A stretch of 64,000 nucleotides of DNA, from assembly GCA_963779845.1 (NCBI GenBank), contig CAVZZV010000005.1, positions 1,054,001 to 1,118,000 on the forward strand, read 5' to 3'. Both the position numbers and the translations under genes were made by a program. The stretch comes from CAVZZV01 sp963779845. GTDB taxonomy: Bacteria; Bacteroidota; Bacteroidia; Bacteroidales; GCA-2748055. This document shows, one piece after another, positions 58,221-64,000 of the stretch; the first letter of the stretch is position 1, and every line of letters begins with the position of its first letter. A model generated the notes under the pieces. It had not been told where the DNA came from. It was given only the letters and a program-made list of their open reading frames with translations, and ran no database searches.

Positions 58221-59135
58221 TTATTTGTTTTGAAGAACAGACCATATTTCCGTTGGGATGTCTGATTCTATAATATCAGGCTTCTTCTTTATTTCTTCTT
58301 TATATGCTTTTTTGCGTTCCGCGATGGTTTCCAGTTTGTCGAGAGTTGGCGCATAAGAGACCATGCAACGAACGCCTTTGGCATGAAGGGATTCTACAAT
58401 TTCGTTATTTTTTGAGTCGATTGTCGGACCAACGTAAGCAATCATATTTTTCCACGGAACTCCGGATTTTTCCATATCATCATAATCCTTGTCGTTACGG
58501 ACAAAAGCTGACATCATTATTTTGGGAAACCGATCGTAATAATACCTGGCCTGTTTTCCATTGTGAACAGTTACCATCACATGCTTCTGAGCCTTATGTT
58601 TCTTGATTAATTCTGCAATCATACTCATCGGAACATCTTTTATATCCAGATTGATGACCGTCTTTCCTTTGCTCCACACAATAACTTCTTCTAAGGTTGG
58701 TATTTTATACATAGTCACATTTCCTTCGCTGTCTTTCAATCTTACCGATTGTAGTTCGTCCCATGTATAATCAGCCAGTTTACCTTTGGCAGTTGTGGTT
58801 CTTTCCAGAGTGGCGTCGTGCATCAGTACAATAACACTATCTTTGGTTAATCTCGGATCGATTTCGAAGAATGCAGGCATCTGCCGGAGAACATTTTCTA
58901 AACCTTCCAGGCTATTTTCAGGATAACCTTTTTCCCTTCCACCACGGTGTCCACTAATAAGTATAGAACCATCTCCAGTGTACTTAAACTGTTTTTGAAG
59001 TTTTCCCTTTTTCAGGAAGATATTTAATGTCTGATTTTTTGCGGTTTGGGCAATGGCAACTTCACCGGCCATAAAACAATATGTAAAAAGCAAAATGACA
59101 ATCGATGTTTTGAATAAAATTTCCTTTTGTTTCAT
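58221..59135 (-). CDS. Glycerophosphodiester phosphodiesterase
   Basis: A 304-residue exported GDPD enzyme (hydrophobic signal, about residues 9-30) that splits glycerophosphodiesters to glycerol phosphate and an alcohol. Catalytic and metal residues are visible: His63-Arg64 (SGHRGGREKGYPENS), Glu91 and Asp93 (FFEIDPRLTKD), His106 (LMHDATLERTT), then NLDIKD and YAPTLDKL. Products would be taken up by the OPA transporter and oxidised by the two dehydrogenases of the locus. Confidence 0.92.
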   Translation of the reverse strand: MKQKEILFKTSIVILLFTYCFMAGEVAIAQTAKNQTLNIFLKKGKLQKQFKYTGDGSILISGHRGGREKGYPENSLEGLENVLRQMPAFFEIDPRLTKDSVIVLMHDATLERTTTAKGKLADYTWDELQSVRLKDSEGNVTMYKIPTLEEVIVWSKGKTVINLDIKDVPMSMIAELIKKHKAQKHVMVTVHNGKQARYYYDRFPKIMMSAFVRNDKDYDDMEKSGVPWKNMIAYVGPTIDSKNNEIVESLHAKGVRCMVSYAPTLDKLETIAERKKAYKEEIKKKPDIIESDIPTEIWSVLQNK

Positions 59136-59229
59136 GTTGTTTTTATTTGAATACTATCTTGTTTGAAATCAATAGTAAAAAAGAATTTTTACATATTCGT
59201 CAATGATATATGTTTTGTAGATAGAATGA

Positions 59230-60483
59230 TTATCTACCAGTCCAAATCGGAGCGAGCCAGGCAATTGGTTCTTGTGCATCAGCTCCCGGCGCATCACCAC
59301 CGCCGGCATTATATATCCTTACAAAAAAATACTTATTTGTACCATCAACAATCACCGGATTCCACTGCACAGTATAATCAGGGTAAGTTAGCTCATAGGT
59401 TTTAACTATTTCTCCATTATCTTTTACAATATCAATTTTCGTGATTCTATCTTTAGGATTAATGATGTCAGGATCGCTTATCGAAATATCAAATTTGAAA
59501 ACTGTATCAGCTGTAAGAGTTGAACCCATAATTTTATCATTCACAGTATATCTGCACTGAATATTATTTTCCAACGATGCATAAGTTCTTCGGTTTTTCA
59601 TGGCATCCAAAATTGCCTGTTTTGATTTGTTGTTTGCCAAAACAAAAGTGCGTGAAGTACGAGTAGTGATTCCCTTAAGACCATGATTGTCGTTTCCGCA
59701 AACAGGGGAGACTTTCCATCCTTTATCCAGGGCTTGTATAAAAGCCGGATAATGAATTCGATTATTTGAATTTATGACTTCCAGCATGGTAATAATATCA
59801 GTTACTTCCGGGGCCCGATTATTCCAGTTGTCATATTGATCCGGTTTTGGATGATTAAAACAAGCAACAACGGCTCCTTTGCCATTAGAAGGAACAGTTT
59901 CGAGCCACTTATAAAAATATGGCAAACCAATACCTTTTTGCAGTGCATTCAAATAAATTGCAGCGTTGTATACATTGATATGGCCTGTACCTTCTTGTCC
60001 GTAATTCATCCTTTTATTTTCGGAGAATTCAAAACCTCTAATTGCGACAAAATTGTCATCAGCAGCTTCATCGACATCCTTTTTGCTGGCCATCCATGCC
60101 GGGTTCTTGGGATTGGTTGGGTAAAAGTCGGATTCTTGGGAATGGTCAGTAACTGCATAGAAATCGTACCCATTGGTTTTAGCCAGCGCATAATGAGCTG
60201 ATGGCGGGCCCTGAATTTTTTCCCAGTTGGATTTAAGCGTTGAATTTAAAACATGATTTACTCCTGCGGTATCAATCTCCTTAAATATGGTTGCGCCTGG
60301 TAATGGATCCCACTGCTCTCCGTGAGAACTGGTATATGAAGAATGTGAATGTGTATTCCCAGCATAAATGTGATATGTTGATAAACTCTGATTTCTTTGT
60401 CCCATTGCAGGGATAACAATAATCAGAAAACTCATTATGGCTAACAAACAAATCAATTCAGACCTTAGAAGTTTTAATTTCAT
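59230..60483 (-). CDS. CehA/McbA-type PHP metallohydrolase
   Basis: A 417-residue exported protein (signal to about residue 28) with a PHP domain: GNTHSHSSY (His45, His47), FYAVTDHSQES, FNHPKPDQ and CGNDNHGLKG supply the metal ligands. A beta-sandwich-like domain fills the C-terminal third. Relatives include carbamate hydrolases (CehA, McbA) and PHP phosphoesterases. Placed between glpD and the GDPD gene, a phosphodiester or phosphomonoester role is plausible but not shown. Confidence 0.85.
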   Translation of the reverse strand: MKLKLLRSELICLLAIMSFLIIVIPAMGQRNQSLSTYHIYAGNTHSHSSYTSSHGEQWDPLPGATIFKEIDTAGVNHVLNSTLKSNWEKIQGPPSAHYALAKTNGYDFYAVTDHSQESDFYPTNPKNPAWMASKKDVDEAADDNFVAIRGFEFSENKRMNYGQEGTGHINVYNAAIYLNALQKGIGLPYFYKWLETVPSNGKGAVVACFNHPKPDQYDNWNNRAPEVTDIITMLEVINSNNRIHYPAFIQALDKGWKVSPVCGNDNHGLKGITTRTSRTFVLANNKSKQAILDAMKNRRTYASLENNIQCRYTVNDKIMGSTLTADTVFKFDISISDPDIINPKDRITKIDIVKDNGEIVKTYELTYPDYTVQWNPVIVDGTNKYFFVRIYNAGGGDAPGADAQEPIAWLAPIWTGR

Positions 60484-60503
60484 TTTGTTTATTTTTAGCT
60501 TAT

Positions 60504-62072
60504 CTAGAGTTGTATATATCTTTTAGCTAATTCAGTGAATTCCAGTATTTGATTGTTTTCCCAATCTTTGTCTTTACTCAATTCTTTAGCCATTATTGAG
60601 GCCACTTTTGGAGCTATTTTAATGGCTGCACGGGCATCCAAAAAAAGTAATCGAACACGTCTTGCGAGTACATCTTCAATAGATTGAGCCATTTCTTCTC
60701 TTACCGCCCAGATAACATGGGCTACAGTAAAAGTGAATTTTTCATATAATAATTCTGCATATTCGCTGTTCTCTTTTTTCAATAAATCAATTTTTATAAC
60801 ATCACTTCCGTATACGTAGTCCCATTTATTCATATCAGTATTTTCAATATAACCATGTATCTTTAAATCTTTAGTTATACACGATTTATTTGTAAGACCT
60901 CCTATTTCAAGTGATTGATCAACTGCCTCTTCTGCCATTTCCCGATAGGTAGTCCATTTTCCTCCCGTTATTGTAAGCAATCCCGATTTTGATTTATATA
61001 TTTTGTGGTTTCTCGAAATTTCTTTCGTCTTTTTTGTATCGTTTTTATTTGGTGCAGCTAATGGCCGTAAACCTGCAAATACAGATAGTACATCGGCACG
61101 ATTTGGTTTCAGATCAAGGTATTGGCCCGCTTGATCCAGAATAAAATCAACTTCTTCATCCAGTGCCTTCGGCTCCAATTCAGCATGATCCAATGGAGAA
61201 TCGGTTGTTCCAAGGACTACCTTTCCATGCCATGGAACGCCGAATAAAACACGCCCATCTTTTGTTTTTGGAATCATCAGGGCTGATTCACCACCAAGGA
61301 ATTTACTGTCGACAACCAAATGAACTCCCTGGCTGGGACGAACTTTTTTCCTTACTTCAGGAGCATCCATTTTCATAATATCGTCAACAAATACCCCCGT
61401 GGCATTAATTATAACTTTCGATTTAAATTTATATAGTTCTCCAGTTAACTGATCGACAGCATTTACGCCAGATAATTTTCCAGACTTGTCTTTAAGTAAA
61501 TTAATAACTTTTATATAATTTAAACATATCGCTCCGTGATCGACCCCAGTCTGAGCAAGGGAAATAGCCATACGGGCATCATCAAATTGCCCATCATGAT
61601 AAACAACACCACCCCGAAGTCCTTTTTGTTTCAATCCCGGTATTTCTTTTCTTACGGTCCTTTTAAAGAGTATCATGGAGTGTCCCAGCCCCAGACGTCC
61701 GGCTAAAATATCATAAAAGGTGAGGCCTATAGCATAAAATGCTTGTTCCCACCAACGATAATTTCCAATAATAAAGCGCATATCTTTTACCAGATGAGGA
61801 GCATTTTTACACATACGACCACGTTCTTGCAGTGCACCATAGACCATTCTTACATCGCCTTGTGCTAGATAACGAACCCCTCCATGAACCAGTTTTGTGC
61901 TACGGCTTGATGTTCCTTTTGAAAAATCATCCTGCTCAAGCAGTATTACTTTATAACCACGTGAAGCTGCATCAACAGCTGTGCCTAAACCCGTAGCTCC
62001 TCCGCCAATGATTAAAATTTCACAAGTGTAGTTTTCCTGGTAAATTCTATTCAATAAAACATTTCGTTTCAT
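60504..62072 (-). CDS. glpD: FAD-dependent glycerol-3-phosphate dehydrogenase
   Basis: A 522-residue flavoenzyme oxidising sn-glycerol-3-phosphate to DHAP with electrons to quinone, at the membrane. The FAD site is IIGGGATGLGTAVDAASRG; KLVHGGVRYL and GVPWHGKVVLGTTDSP are GlpD signatures, with a C-terminal helical DUF/GlpA-like domain (about 390-522). The first gene of the minus-strand locus, behind a good promoter and facing the DeoR gene. Confidence 0.94.
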   Translation of the reverse strand: MKRNVLLNRIYQENYTCEILIIGGGATGLGTAVDAASRGYKVILLEQDDFSKGTSSRSTKLVHGGVRYLAQGDVRMVYGALQERGRMCKNAPHLVKDMRFIIGNYRWWEQAFYAIGLTFYDILAGRLGLGHSMILFKRTVRKEIPGLKQKGLRGGVVYHDGQFDDARMAISLAQTGVDHGAICLNYIKVINLLKDKSGKLSGVNAVDQLTGELYKFKSKVIINATGVFVDDIMKMDAPEVRKKVRPSQGVHLVVDSKFLGGESALMIPKTKDGRVLFGVPWHGKVVLGTTDSPLDHAELEPKALDEEVDFILDQAGQYLDLKPNRADVLSVFAGLRPLAAPNKNDTKKTKEISRNHKIYKSKSGLLTITGGKWTTYREMAEEAVDQSLEIGGLTNKSCITKDLKIHGYIENTDMNKWDYVYGSDVIKIDLLKKENSEYAELLYEKFTFTVAHVIWAVREEMAQSIEDVLARRVRLLFLDARAAIKIAPKVASIMAKELSKDKDWENNQILEFTELAKRYIQL

Positions 62073-62116
62073 ATCTATTTGTTATCGTCAACTATTTATT
62101 AAACTATACATCGAAA

Positions 62117-62150
62117 CAAATATATGAAAATAAATACATAATGAAACAAA
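62117..62150 (-). promoter_or_regulatory. Promoter of the glpD-sulfatase locus
   Basis: On the minus strand, TTTG (62147-62150) and TATATTTG (62117-62124) are separated by 22 bases and match the -33 and -7 consensus. It sits about 45 bases ahead of glpD and probably drives the 15 codirectional genes. Confidence 0.6.
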
Positions 62151-62188
62151 AACGAAATATAAAATTTTTAATTTTTTCTTTTCGTTTT
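62149..62188. promoter_or_regulatory. Inverted repeat, possible DeoR operator
   Basis: AAAACGAAA (62149-62157) and TTTCGTTTT (62180-62188) form a 9-bp inverted repeat with a 22-base spacer, overlapping the -33 box. Further CGAAAC/GAAACAAA words lie nearby (62112, 62143). Operator function is inferred from its place between promoter and regulator gene. Confidence 0.4.
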
Positions 62189-62194
62189 CCATAT

Positions 62195-62230
62195 AAAGCC
62201 ACGCCAGCAAAAAAAAGTATGGCTTTTTTT
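62195..62230. terminator. Hairpin with flanking A and T runs between glpD and deoR-type genes
   Basis: AAAGCCA and TGGCTTT form a stem around an A-rich loop, followed by a run of seven T on the plus strand. The minus strand lies upstream of glpD, where it could end transcription from the regulator gene. The rest of the gap (62231-62435) shows no convincing gene. Confidence 0.55.
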
Positions 62231-62435
62231 AAGCTAAATTGGAAAACAGCTTAGTTGTGGAATACCATGACGGGCAATACTTATATCTATCCAGCAGGAA
62301 AAAATGAAGAAGCTTTTTTGATTAGTCCTGATCCGGGTGAATTAAAATTATGAAAATATTGGAAAGGACAGGATTCATTATCCTATTGAGCTAAAAGAAG
62401 TCAATGCGAGAATCAACCCATATTACATACAAGGA

Positions 62436-63200
62436 TTAAGCAACAATAAGCTCTATTCCTAATTCCTCAATTGCTTTGGCTGTTGTCTTCGATATTCCTG
62501 TATCAGTAATAATAACATCTACCTTATCTAAACTACAAATTTTACCAAAGCCTCTTTTCCCGAACTTAGATGAGTCTGAAAGAATTATTGTTCTTAAGGC
62601 CGATTCCATCATTTTTCTATTCAAAATAGCTTCTTCAATATTCGAGTTGGTAATCCCATTTTCAAAATCGATACCATCTACTCCAATGAAAAGCTTTGAA
62701 CATGTCAAAAGTTCTAAAATTTTTGAAGCAAAATCGCCAATTACTGAAAAAGAGTTTTTACGAACGATTCCTCCTAACTGAATTACTTCCATATCATTTT
62801 TAGCATTCAATAAGATAGATGTATTGAGTGAAGATGTAATTACTGTTAAATGCCCAATCGGGGTTAATTCTTTAGCAAAAGTATGCACTGTCGAACCGGA
62901 AGCAATGATAATTGAATCATCTTTTTCGATTAATTTACATGCAGCCACAGCAATTCTTTGTTTTTCACTAATCTTCATCTTTTCTTTAAACTGCAGATCG
63001 ACATCTGAAGCGTGTGGATTGACAGGACTTGCGCTACCATGAGTTCGATATAATAATTTCTTGCCCTCAAGATATTTTAAATCCTTCCTGATTGTCACAA
63101 GCGTGACATCTAATTCCTTGGCTATATCCGAGACTCTAATGAATCTATTAGTATTCAATTCATCCAAAATATATTTGTGCCTTTCAGCTATGCTTATCAT
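62436..63200 (-). CDS. DeoR/GlpR-family regulator
   Basis: A 254-residue repressor-type regulator. The N-terminal winged helix (about 6-60: VSDIAKELDVTLVTIRKDL, then LYRTHGSA) is the DeoR signature; the C-terminal sensor (about 75-250) has the phosphate-binding GSTVHTFAKEL, VIQLGGIVR, GVDGID and ILSDSSKFG segments. Members such as GlpR respond to sugar or glycerol phosphates. Lying ahead of glpD on the same strand and divergent from a polyol permease, it most likely controls both. Confidence 0.9.
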   Translation of the reverse strand: MISIAERHKYILDELNTNRFIRVSDIAKELDVTLVTIRKDLKYLEGKKLLYRTHGSASPVNPHASDVDLQFKEKMKISEKQRIAVAACKLIEKDDSIIIASGSTVHTFAKELTPIGHLTVITSSLNTSILLNAKNDMEVIQLGGIVRKNSFSVIGDFASKILELLTCSKLFIGVDGIDFENGITNSNIEEAILNRKMMESALRTIILSDSSKFGKRGFGKICSLDKVDVIITDTGISKTTAKAIEELGIELIVA

Positions 63201-63346
63201 TCTTCTATTATTTAATTTATCCGGTAAAGATAGCTATTTTTCCTTTTATGAGCATATACAAGCATTTTTTACTATGTTTTTTAAACATATCGAAAGAAAT
63301 AGAATATATATGGATCAAAAATTTTATTAAATTATTTCCATTTGTA

Positions 63347-63354
63347 TATATTTG
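63347..63354 (+). promoter_or_regulatory. Candidate -7 element of the polyol permease
   Basis: TATATTTG fits TAnnTTTG, 75 bases upstream of the permease ATG, within the 229-base divergent region. A matching -33 box is not clear. Confidence 0.45.
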
Positions 63355-63429
63355 TATCATAAAACACAATCAGATCTATCATATTTTGTTGTTTTAGTAT
63401 CTTATTTACAACTAAATAATATTGAACTA

Positions 63430-64000
63430 ATGAACAATAAACCAGCAGCATCAGAGTCACTTCTTGACAGAATAGGAATTCCCAAAACATTGGCTTGGGG
63501 ATATTTTGGCATTTTATTGTTCATGATGGGGGATGGGATGGAACAAGGTTGGCTTAGTCCTTATCTGATTGAAAGAGGCATGACAATGCAGCAATCAGCC
63601 AGCCTTTTTACCATTTACGGAATTACTATTGCGATCTCATCCTGGTTTTCCGGCGTTCTGGCCGAAGGATTTGGAATTCGTAAAACAATGCTCACCGGTT
63701 TGATCCTTTACTTCATTGGAACCATTGGCTTTGTAGGTTTTGGTCTTCCAGAACTAAATAATGGAATAATGATTCTCACCTATGCACTTCGCGGTTTTGG
63801 TTATCCACTTTTTGCCTATTCATTTTTAGTTTGGATTACCTACCGAAGCCCACAAGAGAAATTAGGTCGTGCCGTTGGCTGGTTTTGGTTTGTATTCACT
63901 GGTGGACTTGTAGTCCTTGGGGCCTATTATTCAAGTTGGTCAATTATTCGATTGGGCTATATTAATACTCTTTGGAGTGCTTTAATATGGGTTTTATTGG
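63430..64000 (+). CDS. Polyol permease-type MFS transporter, 3' truncated by window
   Basis: The first 190 codons of an inner-membrane MFS transporter; the end lies beyond the window. Features typical of the RbtT/DalT/CsbX polyol permease family are DRIGIPKTLAWGYFGILLF, GDGMEQGWLSPYL, LRGFGYPLFAYSFLVW and AVGWFWFVFTGG. Members carry ribitol, arabitol or similar polyols by proton symport. Divergent from the DeoR-type gene; a polyol product of the locus (for example glycerol or a sugar alcohol) may be its substrate (inference). Confidence 0.85.
   Translation, partial: MNNKPAASESLLDRIGIPKTLAWGYFGILLFMMGDGMEQGWLSPYLIERGMTMQQSASLFTIYGITIAISSWFSGVLAEGFGIRKTMLTGLILYFIGTIGFVGFGLPELNNGIMILTYALRGFGYPLFAYSFLVWITYRSPQEKLGRAVGWFWFVFTGGLVVLGAYYSSWSIIRLGYINTLWSALIWVLL

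Noticed and set aside
62267..62353. A 28-codon plus-strand frame starting MTGNTYIYPAGKNEEAFLIS
   Set aside because: It faintly resembles the start of an MBL-fold protein but is too short, has no continuation in any frame and no promoter; kept only as possible gene debris.

Overview
The window looks like a chromosome segment of a Bacteroidota bacterium, probably an anaerobic or facultative polymer degrader of the Bacteroidales/Marinilabiliales type. The signs are a SusC/SusD pair, many secreted sulfatases with lipoprotein or Sec signals, a GSCFA protein, TAnnTTTG-type -7 promoter elements (for example at 136, 16804, 36985 and 38436) and a fairly low GC content. The genus cannot be fixed from the sequence alone.

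Left part (1-16.7 kb) is mostly housekeeping. It holds a complete SUF iron-sulfur assembly operon (sufB-C-D-S-E plus a DUF59 protein) followed by queG, a convergent ribulokinase, a lipase-like hydrolase, a GSCFA protein, a CNNM/CorC transporter, a TonB-dependent receptor with a DUF2271 lipoprotein, and a patatin. A 35-bp minisatellite sits between sufB and sufC. Two palindromic REP-like units and an octamer array follow the CNNM gene.

Middle part (16.8-38.5 kb) starts with a compact corrinoid methyl-transfer cluster: GntR/LacI-type regulator, B12-binding protein, UroD-type methyltransferase fused to a thioredoxin-like domain, CobW GTPase, MetH-activation-like protein, and the reductive activator RACo. 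Next come trkA/trkH (trkH frameshifted), a GH63-like hydrolase, an AcuI-type reductase, a CBM9-like/pseudo-sulfatase fusion, both subunits of methylmalonyl-CoA mutase (the large one broken by four single-base shifts), a thioredoxin-like protein, an MBL hydrolase, a second minisatellite related to the first, mpl, and tRNA-Glu.

Right part (38.7-64 kb) is an accessory locus of 15 consecutive minus-strand genes. It runs from a glpD-type dehydrogenase through a PHP hydrolase, a glycerophosphodiesterase, a sulfatase, a sn-glycerol-1-phosphate dehydrogenase homologue, an organophosphate transporter, a HAD phosphatase and SusC/SusD to six more sulfatases. A DeoR/GlpR-type regulator and a divergent polyol permease (cut by the window end) lie at its head. 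A transposase remnant next to tRNA-Glu lies at its tail. No glycoside hydrolase is present in this locus. The gene set suggests uptake, desulfation and phosphodiester cleavage of a sulfated glycerophosphate-containing substrate, with both glycerol-phosphate stereoisomers feeding into dihydroxyacetone phosphate; the substrate is not known.

Three genes (trkH, mutB, susD) carry apparent frameshifts although the protein on both sides looks intact. Sequencing or assembly error is a serious alternative to true gene decay.
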